DNA of 64,000 bases from the NCBI GenBank assembly GCA_048264105.1, contig JBLXDJ010000001.1, forward strand, positions 310,001-374,000. Reading direction: 5' to 3'. A program made the position numbers and the translations under genes. This document shows, piece by piece, positions 24,623 through 33,356 of the stretch; position 1 is the first letter of the stretch, and the number at the start of each line of letters is the position of its first letter. The notes below the pieces were generated by a model. It saw only the letters and a list, made by a program, of their open reading frames with translations, had not been told where the DNA came from and did not search any database. The DNA comes from Oceanospirillum sp048264105. Its GTDB lineage: Bacteria; Pseudomonadota; Gammaproteobacteria; Pseudomonadales; Halomonadaceae.

Positions 24623-25953
24623 TGGATCTGGGTATTGAAGCATTAACCGGCGTCCTGCTGGTCTGTATTTTCTTCTTTTTTGCGCTGGGGGCTCAGGTCG
24701 GTCTGGCGTTAGGCGGTATCGCCATGGGCATCGGCTATATGGTTTGGGGTGATGGCCTGTTCAATATTATCCCCTCAACCATAGAGTCGACCTATTTCAG
24801 CTTTATTCTGCTGGCGATTCCTCTGTACATCTATATGGGACAGCTGCTGACCAAGTCGGGCATTGGTGATGCGATGTTTAATTTCAGTCAGCTGATTGTG
24901 GGTAAGGTGCGTGGCTCGCTGGCAATCAGCGTGATCGGTGTTTGCTCCATGATCGGTGCCATGGTGGGCATTATCGGCGCAGGCATTATGACCTCAGGTT
25001 CTATTGCCCTTAAACCGATGCTGGATCGTGGTTACGACCGCAAGCTGGCTCTGGGTGTGATCATGGCCGGTGGTGGTCTGGGTATTCTGATTCCACCGAG
25101 CATTCCGATGATTATGTTTGCGGCCTCTACCCAGAACTCCGTGGGGCGTATGTTCCTGGGCGCTATGATGCCTGCGCTGCTGACGGTGTTCTGCCTGATG
25201 GCTTATGTGGTGATCAGCTGCTGGCTGAAGCCTGAGAAAGCGCCGATTGATTCTCAGCAGGATGATTTTGTACCCCATACGCCGAGCCAGCGCTTTCTGG
25301 TGATTCGTGATGGTCTGTTCTCGCTGCTGCTGATTGTGGCGGTACTGGGCAGTATCATCACAGGTATTGCGACACCGACAGAATCCGGTGCGATCGGTGT
25401 GATGGGCGCGATTATTCTGGCGATTCTGTTTAAACGCTTTAAGTGGGATATGTTCAGGGCGGCCGGTCTGCAAACCGGTACCCTGGTCAGCGTGGCGATG
25501 TGGATCATCTTTGGTGCGTCGGTATTCAGTAATTTCCATCTGTTGATGGGCGTGCAGAATATGGTGGCAGACTTTACCAATGGTCTGGATCTGCCGCCGA
25601 TCATGATCATCATTATGTTCCAGCTGATCATGCTGATGCTGGGCTTTATCATCGACGAGTTTATTATCGTTCTGATGTGTGCGCCGCTGTTTACGCCGAT
25701 TGCGGTATCGCTGGGCTACGACCCGATCTGGTTCGGTGTGCTGATGATTCTGAACATTCTGATTGCGGTACAGACCCCGCCTTACGGCTTTGCCCTTTTC
25801 TATCTGAAAGGGATCGCACCCGCCGGTATCGGCATGGGGGAGATCTACCGCTCGGTGACGCCGTTTGTCCTGATCAACGTGATGGTGCTGGTCCTGTGTA
25901 TGGTGTTCCCGGATATCGTACTCTGGCTGCCTAACATGGTTATGGATGGTTAG
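24622..25953 (+). CDS. dctM: TRAP transporter large permease
   Basis: A 443-residue integral inner-membrane protein of the DctM family with about 12 hydrophobic segments; it forms the sodium-coupled transport channel. Typical stretches are GDAMFNFSQLIVGKVRG, ICSMIGA-like GVCSMIGAMVGIIGAGI, MAGGGLGILIPPSIPMI and FGVLMILNILIAVQTPPYG. It overlaps dctQ by one base (TAATG) and is followed by a strong terminator, closing the dctPQM operon. Length is normal for the family. Confidence 0.93.
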   Translation: MDLGIEALTGVLLVCIFFFFALGAQVGLALGGIAMGIGYMVWGDGLFNIIPSTIESTYFSFILLAIPLYIYMGQLLTKSGIGDAMFNFSQLIVGKVRGSLAISVIGVCSMIGAMVGIIGAGIMTSGSIALKPMLDRGYDRKLALGVIMAGGGLGILIPPSIPMIMFAASTQNSVGRMFLGAMMPALLTVFCLMAYVVISCWLKPEKAPIDSQQDDFVPHTPSQRFLVIRDGLFSLLLIVAVLGSIITGIATPTESGAIGVMGAIILAILFKRFKWDMFRAAGLQTGTLVSVAMWIIFGASVFSNFHLLMGVQNMVADFTNGLDLPPIMIIIMFQLIMLMLGFIIDEFIIVLMCAPLFTPIAVSLGYDPIWFGVLMILNILIAVQTPPYGFALFYLKGIAPAGIGMGEIYRSVTPFVLINVMVLVLCMVFPDIVLWLPNMVMDG

Positions 25954-25981
25954 ATTTTTCAGTCCATAAGCTAAGTAAAAG

Positions 25982-26012
25982 AGCCGCTTTCTGTGATGGA
26001 AAGCGGCTTTTT
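25982..26012 (+). terminator. terminator of the TRAP operon
   Basis: AGCCGCTTT and AAAGCGGCT pair around CTGTGATGG, followed by TTTTTG. It lies 28 bp after the dctM stop. Confidence 0.88.
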
Positions 26013-26152
26013 GCTTTCTTTGGCAATGCGCCCTTTAACCCGCAGGGCATAACCGGCATAATACGCGCCTTTCAGAATCCATATCTCCCGCCAGCGTCTG
26101 TTTTTCAGGGCTTTGGCGCACATAATTTAATCATTCTATTCAGGTTATTACA

Positions 26153-27742
26153 TTGCTGACTACTGCCAATATCACCATGCAATTCGGCGCAAAGCCGTTG
26201 TTTGAAAATGTTTCCGTTAAATTTGGTGAGGGAAACCGTTACGGTCTGATCGGAGCTAACGGCTGCGGTAAGTCCACCTTTATGAAAATTCTGGGTGGTG
26301 ATCTTGAGCCAACGGCAGGCAATGTATCCAAAGATCCGAATGAGCGCATCGGTAAACTGAAACAGGATCAGTTCGCCTACGAGCAGTACAGCGTTGTGGA
26401 TACCGTGATCATGGGTAACACTGAGCTGTGGGCGGTTAAAGAAGAGCGCGATGCGATCTATTCAAAAGCGGAAATGACCGAAGAAGACGGTATCCGTGCC
26501 GGTGAACTGGAAGGTGAGTTCGCCGAAATGGACGGCTACACCGCGGAATCCCGTGCCGGTGAACTCCTGCTGGGTGTAGGCATTCCTGTTGAGCAGCACT
26601 TTGGTCCGATGAGCGAAATCGCTCCGGGCTGGAAACTGCGTGTGCTGCTGGCTCAGGTGCTGTTCTCTGATCCGGATATCATGCTGCTGGACGAACCTAC
26701 CAACAACCTGGATATCAACACCATCCGCTGGTTGGAAGGCGTTCTGAACGAGCGTAACTGCACCATGATCATCATCTCGCACGACCGTCACTTCCTGAAC
26801 AGTGTGTGTACTCACATGGCGGATCTGGATTACGGCGAACTGCGTCTGTATCCGGGCACTTACGATGAGTACATGACGGCAGCAACTCAGGTGCGTGAGC
26901 GCCAGATGGCGGACAACGCTAAGAAGAAAGCTCAGATCGCCGATCTGAAAGCGTTTGTAAGCCGCTTCTCGGCCAACGCATCCAAATCCAAGCAGGCTAC
27001 CTCCCGTGCCAAACAGATCGATAAGATCCAGCTGGAAGATATTAAGCCTTCAAGCCGTCAGAACCCGTTTATCCGCTTTGAGCAGGAGAAGAAACTGCAC
27101 CGCTTAGCGCTGGAAGTGGAAGGTCTGGCGAAGAGCTTTGATGAAGAGCTGTTCTCCGGTTTCGATCTGATGGTTGAAGTGGGCGAGCGTGTGGCGATTA
27201 TCGGTCCTAACGGTATCGGTAAATCCACCCTGCTGAAATGTCTGGTGGGTGATCTGGAACCGACTTCGGGTCTGGTGAAGTGGTCTGAGAACCACAAGCT
27301 AGGTTATTACGCTCAGGATCACGCTGCAGACTTTGAAGAAGATAAAACCCTGCTGGACTGGATGGGTGACTGGGGTCAGGAAGGTGATGACGAGCAGGTG
27401 ATTCGCGGCACGCTGGGTCGTCTGTTGTTCTCCCAGAAAGATATCGATAAGTCCGTTAAGGTGATCTCCGGTGGTGAGCAGGGCCGTATGCTGTTCGGTA
27501 AGATCATGCTGCAGCGTCCTAACATTCTGCTGATGGATGAACCGACCAACCACCTGGATATGGAGTCTATTGAGTCTCTTAACCTGGCGCTGGAAAACTA
27601 CGAAGGTACGCTGCTGTTCGTATCCCACGACCGTGAGTTTGTATCCTCACTGGCGACCCGTATTATCGAACTGACGCCGACCGGTATTGTCGACTTCCAC
27701 GGTACTTACGAAGACTATCTGAAGAGTCAGGGCGTTAACTGA
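26153..27742 (+). CDS. ybiT: ABC-F family ATPase, YbiT type
   Basis: A 529-residue ribosome-associated ABC-F protein with two ATPase domains and no membrane part. Walker A motifs are GANGCGKST (about 35-43) and GPNGIGKST (about 349-357). The second domain keeps the SGGEQGRM signature while the first has PGWKLR in its place, as in YbiT. Both Walker B motifs read LLDEPTNNLD/LMDEPTNHLD. The charged linker between domains (about 240-300) contains VSRFSANASKSKQATSR. The start is TTG (MLTTANITMQ), matching the family N-terminus. It acts on stalled or initiating ribosomes by family knowledge. Confidence 0.93.
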   Translation: MLTTANITMQFGAKPLFENVSVKFGEGNRYGLIGANGCGKSTFMKILGGDLEPTAGNVSKDPNERIGKLKQDQFAYEQYSVVDTVIMGNTELWAVKEERDAIYSKAEMTEEDGIRAGELEGEFAEMDGYTAESRAGELLLGVGIPVEQHFGPMSEIAPGWKLRVLLAQVLFSDPDIMLLDEPTNNLDINTIRWLEGVLNERNCTMIIISHDRHFLNSVCTHMADLDYGELRLYPGTYDEYMTAATQVRERQMADNAKKKAQIADLKAFVSRFSANASKSKQATSRAKQIDKIQLEDIKPSSRQNPFIRFEQEKKLHRLALEVEGLAKSFDEELFSGFDLMVEVGERVAIIGPNGIGKSTLLKCLVGDLEPTSGLVKWSENHKLGYYAQDHAADFEEDKTLLDWMGDWGQEGDDEQVIRGTLGRLLFSQKDIDKSVKVISGGEQGRMLFGKIMLQRPNILLMDEPTNHLDMESIESLNLALENYEGTLLFVSHDREFVSSLATRIIELTPTGIVDFHGTYEDYLKSQGVN

Positions 27743-27853
27743 TAACGCTTAACGGTTTGCTCCTGACAGTTAGCTCTTAAATGAAAGCTGAGAGTTGATC
27801 GTTAATTGCAGGAATCAGATTGTCGTGTAAACGATTCATCTGTCCCTGTTCCG

Positions 27854-27910
27854 ATGCCGGTTTGTTTGCTCTGTCCCTAAAGGCAGTGTCTGACAGACCG
27901 GCATTTTTTA
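27854..27910 (+). terminator. terminator after ybiT
   Basis: ATGCCGGT.TGT and ACA.ACCGGCAT pair across a 30-base loop region and a TTTTTT tract follows. It is the only T-run hairpin between ybiT and the next gene. Confidence 0.65.
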
Positions 27911-27970
27911 TTGCCGTAAAATATGACCTGATCCGTTAACAATGAAATAACCCGTTACCCGTAAAAAAAT

Positions 27971-28744
27971 ATGAGCCAATCAAAAAAAGCCCGTTTAGAC
28001 CGCTTTATCAGTCAGACCCTGTATGAACGTGATCCGGCACATCCGGTAAGCAAAAAACAGGTGCGTCTGATGTTGGCGCAGGGGCGGATTCAGGTGGATG
28101 GCAAACCCGCAGAAAGCATCAGCCAGCCCATCGACTTTTTCAGTCGAATCGAGTTGGACGGGGAACAGCTGCAGAATAATCGGCCGCTGTATCTGATGTT
28201 GCATAAGCCGGTGGGTGTGGTGACCGCGGTTACCGACGATGAACACAAAACCGTGATCGATCTGATTGAGCATCCGGATAAAGATCAGCTGCATCATGTG
28301 GGGCGGCTTGATCTGAATACCTCCGGGCTTTTATTACTGACCAATGATGGTGACTGGTCAACGGCGCTCACTCTGCCGGATAAAGAGGTTGAGAAGTGTT
28401 ATGAGGTGCAGCTGGCGCGTCCGGTCAATGACGATTATGTGCAGGCTTTTGCTGAAGGGATCTGGTTTGACTATGAGGGCGTGATGACCCGACCGGCACG
28501 GCTGGATATTCTGGATGATCATCACGCCCGGGTCTGGCTGACCGAAGGGCGCTATCATCAGGTAAAGCGGATGTTTGGTCATTTCCGCAACGAGGTGGTG
28601 AAACTGCACCGCAGCTCGCTGGGCTCTTTGCAACTTGATCTGGCATTAAAGCCCGGGCAGTGGCGGGAGCTGACGTTACAGGAGCTGGATGGCCTGAAAG
28701 CGGAAGGCGCTGATTACAGCCCCTCGTTGCATTCCCTTCTTTAA
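27971..28744 (+). CDS. rRNA pseudouridine synthase, RsuA/RluB/E/F family
   Basis: A 257-residue pseudouridine synthase. An S4 RNA-binding domain (about 6-60, RLDRFISQTL...VRLMLAQGRIQVDG) precedes the catalytic domain with the family motif GRLDLNTSGLLLLTNDG (111-127). The catalytic Asp is D114. The C-terminal half has EGRYHQVKRMFGH, the second family hallmark. The RsuA-type 16S enzyme is favoured by the compact S4-catalytic layout, but the exact uridine is not decided by the sequence. Short TTTAACTC repeats begin at its stop codon. Confidence 0.9.
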   Translation: MSQSKKARLDRFISQTLYERDPAHPVSKKQVRLMLAQGRIQVDGKPAESISQPIDFFSRIELDGEQLQNNRPLYLMLHKPVGVVTAVTDDEHKTVIDLIEHPDKDQLHHVGRLDLNTSGLLLLTNDGDWSTALTLPDKEVEKCYEVQLARPVNDDYVQAFAEGIWFDYEGVMTRPARLDILDDHHARVWLTEGRYHQVKRMFGHFRNEVVKLHRSSLGSLQLDLALKPGQWRELTLQELDGLKAEGADYSPSLHSLL

Positions 28745-28790
28745 CTCTTTAATTCTTTAACTCTATAGCTCTTTAACTCATTAACTACCG
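28738..28790. repeat. short TTTAACTC-type repeat at a stop codon
   Basis: CTTTAACTC, CTTTAATTC, CTTTAACTC, TATAGCTC, TTTAACTC and ATTAACTAC follow one another, the first containing the stop of the pseudouridine synthase gene. Confidence 0.55.
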
Positions 28791-28886
28791 GTCTGACGCC
28801 TTTCTTTCTTTAACTTCCTGTCTGGCTCGTATTTTAACCCGCACTTTGCCAGCATTTTACCCGCCCGATGCTTTTGCTTTGCCCGA

Positions 28887-29468
28887 TCAGGCCTTGAGCA
28901 AATTCGTCAGCTCATCAAAATGACGGATCACCTGATCTGCCTGGTGGGCGTAGTCCGGCAGTTCTTCCGGCGCGAACAGGCAGGAGTGCATACCGGCATT
29001 ATTGGCGGCTTCCACATCGTAGCGGAAATCACCGATATACATGACCTGTTCTGGCTTGAGTCGCCATTCACTGGCGATCTGCAGCAGGGCTGTCGGATCC
29101 GGTTTGGCTGGCGCTTCTTCACGGGTAATCACCCGGGTGATCGGCATGGCGTTATTGCGGATTTTGATCTGAGCCGCTTCCTGAAAATTGCGGGTCACAA
29201 TCGCCATGGGATAGTTGTTGCGGTTCAGCCGGTCAACGAAGAGTTTGGCACCGGGTATCCAGCTGGCCTGATGGGCGTCGTCCAGCTCATGTTGTTCAAC
29301 AATCTGTTGTGCACGCTCTTTCAGATAGGGATCTTCAAGGGCGTTGATAAAGGCCAGAATGTCGTCATCTGAGGGGCAATTGACCTGCTGTCGCAGCCAT
29401 TGAAAGTCGAGTTCGGATGAAACAAGCGTTCCGTCCAGATCAAAGATCACACCTTTAATATTTTGCAT
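28887..29468 (-). CDS. HAD-superfamily hydrolase (phosphoglycolate-phosphatase-like)
   Basis: A 193-residue haloacid-dehalogenase-type phosphatase. Motif I is VIFDLDGTL with the nucleophile D10 and acid D12, motif II is MAIVTRN, motif III Lys is in EAPAKPDP, and motif IV is MYIGDFRYDVEAA. The small helical cap between motifs I and II places it in subfamily I (Gph/YrfG-like). The substrate is unknown. It stands alone, divergent from the cold-shock gene; the ATG follows a weak ribosome site. Confidence 0.88.
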   Translation of the reverse strand: MQNIKGVIFDLDGTLVSSELDFQWLRQQVNCPSDDDILAFINALEDPYLKERAQQIVEQHELDDAHQASWIPGAKLFVDRLNRNNYPMAIVTRNFQEAAQIKIRNNAMPITRVITREEAPAKPDPTALLQIASEWRLKPEQVMYIGDFRYDVEAANNAGMHSCLFAPEELPDYAHQADQVIRHFDELTNLLKA

Positions 29469-29770
29469 TATCGTGGTTTCCAGAGCCGGTTGGGGCGGGG
29501 GTTTAAACGTGATAATTCAATACGTTATAGCAGTAAAACGGTTCATTTTCACAGGCAAAAATAATCTTAGACAGAGGGGATGATCTGTGTATAATAACTT
29601 TGTCTGAAAGCAAGTCTGTATTTATGCACCATTTCGATGTCTTCACTTTAGTTTGATATATTCACTAAGTAAGTTCTCGTCCTGTTTTCCATAAGTAATA
29701 GCACGACTTCCAGCAAAACCGCTTCATTACCGAAGCAAACAAATTACTCTTGAATGACAGGAATTTAATC
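29469..29770. other. promoter and long leader of the cold-shock gene
   Basis: 302 bp, AT-rich. It holds the HAD-gene promoter and the long 5' leader of the cold-shock gene. Genes of this family usually have a structured, temperature-responsive leader; I can see the length and composition but not a specific thermosensor fold. No ORF was supported. Confidence 0.4.
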
Positions 29771-29977
29771 ATGTCTAAAGTTACTGGCACTGTTAAATGG
29801 TTCAACGAATCTAAAGGTTTTGGTTTCATCGAGCAGGAAAGCGGTCCTGACGTATTCGCACACTTCTCTGCGATCGTTGGCAACGGTTTCAAAACCCTGC
29901 TGGAAGGCCAAAAGGTTGAGTTCAAAGTAACTCAAGGCCAGAAAGGCCCACAGGCTGAAGAAATCGTTGTACTGTAA
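29771..29977 (+). CDS. cold-shock protein, CspA family
   Basis: A 68-residue single-domain RNA/ssDNA-binding protein that melts mRNA secondary structure. RNP1 (KGFGFI, residues 16-21) and RNP2 (VFAHF, residues 29-33) are intact, as is the opening MSKVTGTVKWFNESKG. The start is the ATG at 29771, the family start; the longer reading from 29750 is unsupported. A bidirectional hairpin terminator follows. Codon use is strongly biased, as for abundant proteins. Confidence 0.95.
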   Translation: MSKVTGTVKWFNESKGFGFIEQESGPDVFAHFSAIVGNGFKTLLEGQKVEFKVTQGQKGPQAEEIVVL

Positions 29978-30047
29978 GACTTTTTAGTCTGACGGTTTAA
30001 CGGGTTCTAGCCTGGTTCAGAAACTTACTTGTAAGGTTCTGAACAAC

Positions 30048-30075
30048 AAAAAGCGAAGCTACGGCTTCGCTTTTT
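30048..30075. terminator. terminator after the cold-shock gene
   Basis: AAAAAGCGAAGC and GGCTTCGCTTTTT form a stem around TAC with A and T runs on both sides. Confidence 0.9.
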
Positions 30076-30119
30076 GCGTTTTTATGAGTCGCATTTTTAT
30101 TGGTCAGTAAGGTATAGCC

Positions 30120-30602
30120 ATGAGTATTTCCAAAGATAAAGTTGTTCAGTTTTACTACACGCTGAAAGATGAAGCGGGCCAGACACTGGAAAGCAATGTG
30201 GGTGCTGATCCGGTTGCTTATCTGCATGGCCACAAGAATATGATGCCGGGTGTTGAGAAGGCTTTGGAAGGGCGCAACGCCGGTGAAGAATTTTCGGTAA
30301 CCCTGCCACCGGAAGAGACCTACGGTCTGCGTAAAGAAGACAGTGAACAGCGCGTGCCAACCAAACATCTGATGGGCGCGAAAAAATGGAAGCCGGGTAT
30401 GATGGCGGTTGTTCAGACCGAACAGGGTCAGCGTCAGGTAACCGTTGTTAAAGTTGGCAAGTTCATGGTCACGGTTGATACCAACCATCCAATGGCCGGT
30501 AAAACGCTGACATTTGATCTGATCATCGCTGATGTACGTGATGCGACATCTGAAGAGATTGCTCATGGCCATGCCCACGGTATCGGTGGTCACCACCATT
30601 AA
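30120..30602 (+). CDS. slyD: FKBP-type peptidyl-prolyl isomerase SlyD
   Basis: A 160-residue SlyD-type isomerase and metallochaperone of the cytoplasm. The split FKBP domain (about 1-70 and 125-145) contains VVQFYYTLKDEAGQ and the insert-in-flap chaperone domain occupies about 72-125. The C-terminal tail has alternating histidines (HGHAHGIGGHHH) that could bind nickel or other metals; it is shorter than the long Cys/His tail of E. coli SlyD. The ATG lies behind GGTAAGG. A terminator follows, so it is monocistronic. Confidence 0.93.
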   Translation: MSISKDKVVQFYYTLKDEAGQTLESNVGADPVAYLHGHKNMMPGVEKALEGRNAGEEFSVTLPPEETYGLRKEDSEQRVPTKHLMGAKKWKPGMMAVVQTEQGQRQVTVVKVGKFMVTVDTNHPMAGKTLTFDLIIADVRDATSEEIAHGHAHGIGGHHH

Positions 30603-30635
30603 TCGGCCTTAGCCGATGGCTCAGAGCTTGTCTGA

Positions 30636-30666
30636 AAAAGGGGCGCCCGTGTTGCGCCCCTTTTTT
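30636..30666. terminator. bidirectional terminator slyD / hybrid kinase
   Basis: AAAAAGGGGCGC and GCGCCCCTTTTTT pair around a short loop, between convergent genes. Confidence 0.9.
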
Positions 30667-30671
30667 ATGCC

Positions 30672-33122
30672 TCAGCTATTCAGCTGCTTTTGGGTTTCCT
30701 GCTCAAAGGCGTGAGCCAGCTCAATCAGTTCGGGCAGTTGCTGGCGAACCGGAGAATACTGCCCCGCGCGACTTAGCTTTTCCAGTTTCTGTACCCGATG
30801 GTAAAGCACGGTTGCGGAGCTGTTTGCCAGCAGACCCTTTAGCTGGTGCAGGTTGGCAGGTAAAGCCTCATCCGCTGTCTGTTCCAGTTCTGCCAGCAGA
30901 CGATGAATATCTTCCAGTGCCGCTTCCATCACCAGCTGCATCAACTCGGTATCACCGCCCAGTCGCTGACGGAACTCGTCAACATCAAAGGTAAGCTGTT
31001 GATCCTCTTTCGGTAGAAGCTGAGCGAAGGTGTTATCAGCTTCCTGTGGCGTCCCGGTACTATCTGAGTTTGTCTTCCGGCCAGGCAGAAAGCGTTCCAG
31101 CACCGCAGAAAGTCTTGCCGGGTCGATCGGCTTGGTCAGAAACTCATCCATACCCGCCTCAAGGCAGCGTCGTTTGTCATCTTGCATGGCGTTAGCGGTC
31201 AGGGCGATAACGGGGACTTTGTTGTCTGTTTGCAGACCTTCAGCCTGACGGAGTTTCTGCGTGGTGCGATAACCGTCCATCACCGGCATCTGGCAATCCA
31301 TAAAGATGATGTCAAAGCGCTCTGTACGCATGATATGCAGGGCTTCGTAGCCGTCATTGGCGATCTCAACCTCCAGTCCCATCTGAGTCAGCATGCCCTG
31401 GGCGACCACCTGATTGGTTTTATTATCTTCCGCGATCAGAACCCGGCCACTGAACTGAGCGGAGCGGGTTAGCTGCGAATCCCGCTCATCCGGATGCTCC
31501 ATGAGCTTACCCTGTAAAACGGACAAGAGTTCCTGTGGGCATACCGGTAGACCGATAACCGCCTGATAGGGGCTCAGGTCGAGCGTTTTCTGTTTTGAGC
31601 CGGGTTGTCTCAGCAGAATCAGTTGCGGGGGCTGATCGGCAGGCCAGAATTCACTTAGCTGTTCGCTCAGACGACCGTTGTTCAAAAGCTCAGCGCCATC
31701 ATCCAGAATCAGATGACTGAAGGCCGGTTGGTCGTTATCTGAACCTGCAGCTTCAAGCTCTTTGAAAGCGCGGCTGGGGGGAACGACTTCGGCGTCGATC
31801 TGCCATTGGGCAAATAACGAACGCATAAACTGCTGGGAGACCGGGCGGGATTCCACCACCAGCACCCGGGTTCCTGTCGGTCGCTCCGGTAACAGGTCTT
31901 CAATGGGGTCGATCAGCGTCAGAGGGATCTCAAACCAGAAGAGAGAACCTTCGCCATATTGGCTGTTAACCCCAATGCGGCCATTCATCATCTCAACCAG
32001 TTGCTGACAGATATTCAGGCCTAAGCCACTGCCTCCGTAGCGATGAGCGGTATCCGCGGTTGCCTGCTGAAAGCGGTTGAACAGGGTGTTGAGCTGCGAC
32101 TCGGTTAAACCGATGCCGCTGTCTCTGACCTCAAATCGGGCGATCTGCTGGTCGCTGCCGTCCGTCTGAGGTGTCAGGGTAAGGTCAACCGAGACAAATC
32201 CCTCGTGGGTGAACTTGATGGCATTACTGATCAGGTTATTCAGGATCTGGCGCAGTCGCAGGCTGTCGCCCTGTACCTTGCCGGATGGAATATGTCGGGC
32301 GGGGCAGAGCAGCTCAAGATATTTCTCTCCGGCTTTAATGCCCTGGGTTGCGCCGACTTCGGCCAGCAGTGACGCCAGATCAAATGCTTCGGTCTGCAGC
32401 TCAAGCTTGCCGGCTTCTATTCGGGAAAGGTCGAGAATATCGTTGACCAGCTCGGTCAGGGCGTCGGCACTGCCCAGAGCCAGAGAGACCAGATGACGTT
32501 GTTCGCGGTTGAGCGCCATGTTCTGCAACAGATGCAGAGTGCCTGTGATGCCGTGAATCGGTGTGCGGATTTCATGGCTCATGTTGGAGAGGAAGTCACT
32601 TTTAAACTGACTGACCCGATCCAGTTCCCGCACTTTTTTCCGAAGTTCCAGCTGGGAAACCACGGCTCTGCCCAGCATGGTCAGGTTCTCTTTCTGCTCG
32701 TTGCTCAGCTGCATCGGTTTCGGGCTGATGACGCAGAGGGTGCCTATGGCAAAGCCTTCCGGCGTGATAAGAGGAGCACCGGCGTAGAAACGAATAAAGG
32801 GTGCACCGGTGACCAGAGGGTTGTCGTGAAAACGTTCATCCTGAAAGGTGTCGCACACTTCCATCACATCATCTTTATGAATCGCGTGGGCGCAGAAGGC
32901 GATATCCCGCTCAGTCTCGCAGGCATCAAGGCCAACTTTGGATTTAAACCACTGGCGTTCCGGGTCGATCAGGCTGACAAGCGCGATGGGGGTTCCGCAA
33001 ATACGGGAGGCCAGAAGGGTGAGATCATCAAACGCTTTCTCTGCCTCGGTATCCAGTACCTGATATGCCTCAAGGGCTGCGATCCGTTGCGGTTCATTGG
33101 CAGGTAAGCTTGGCTTAATCAT
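30672..33122 (-). CDS. hybrid sensor histidine kinase (GAF-HisKA-HATPase-REC-HPt)
   Basis: An 816-residue soluble hybrid kinase without membrane segments. An N-terminal GAF domain (about 20-160, with FCAHAI and GAPLITPEGFAIGTLCV) precedes the dimerisation domain with the phospho-His in NMSHEIRTP (about 181). The ATPase domain carries NLISNAIKFT and GGSGLGLNI. Residues about 425-535 look like a receiver without its conserved Asp set (VLVVESRPVS). A complete receiver follows (EDNKTNQ, phospho-Asp in FMDCQMPVMDG near 606), then an HPt domain with NLHQLKG near 759. The signal and downstream regulator are unknown; no partner gene is adjacent. Confidence 0.9.
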   Translation of the reverse strand: MIKPSLPANEPQRIAALEAYQVLDTEAEKAFDDLTLLASRICGTPIALVSLIDPERQWFKSKVGLDACETERDIAFCAHAIHKDDVMEVCDTFQDERFHDNPLVTGAPFIRFYAGAPLITPEGFAIGTLCVISPKPMQLSNEQKENLTMLGRAVVSQLELRKKVRELDRVSQFKSDFLSNMSHEIRTPIHGITGTLHLLQNMALNREQRHLVSLALGSADALTELVNDILDLSRIEAGKLELQTEAFDLASLLAEVGATQGIKAGEKYLELLCPARHIPSGKVQGDSLRLRQILNNLISNAIKFTHEGFVSVDLTLTPQTDGSDQQIARFEVRDSGIGLTESQLNTLFNRFQQATADTAHRYGGSGLGLNICQQLVEMMNGRIGVNSQYGEGSLFWFEIPLTLIDPIEDLLPERPTGTRVLVVESRPVSQQFMRSLFAQWQIDAEVVPPSRAFKELEAAGSDNDQPAFSHLILDDGAELLNNGRLSEQLSEFWPADQPPQLILLRQPGSKQKTLDLSPYQAVIGLPVCPQELLSVLQGKLMEHPDERDSQLTRSAQFSGRVLIAEDNKTNQVVAQGMLTQMGLEVEIANDGYEALHIMRTERFDIIFMDCQMPVMDGYRTTQKLRQAEGLQTDNKVPVIALTANAMQDDKRRCLEAGMDEFLTKPIDPARLSAVLERFLPGRKTNSDSTGTPQEADNTFAQLLPKEDQQLTFDVDEFRQRLGGDTELMQLVMEAALEDIHRLLAELEQTADEALPANLHQLKGLLANSSATVLYHRVQKLEKLSRAGQYSPVRQQLPELIELAHAFEQETQKQLNS

Positions 33123-33303
33123 GAAAGGTCACAACCTCTGGCGGTATTATCTGTGGATATCGGATGCTTCTGAAGCAGGCAGGATACTTAACCTTTATCT
33201 GATTATATCAGCATCGTCGTAATAATGGTGGAAGGCCGCTGTTATCCCGCTTTTTTTATGACAAGCTGCTGATGCCCTGTCAGTCGTCAGCATTTATTGC
33301 TCA

Positions 33304-33356
33304 GGCTTCGGTACTTAGGTTTCAGTACTCAGGTTTCAGTGCTCAGGTCTGCTCCT
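33304..33356. repeat. 14-bp tandem repeat overlapping the 3' end of the AraC gene
   Basis: TACTTAGGTTTCAG, TACTCAGGTTTCAG and TGCTCAGGTCTGCTC follow one another, preceded by a weaker GCTCAGGCTTCGG copy. The array starts inside the last codons of the minus-strand AraC gene and extends past its stop. Confidence 0.6.
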
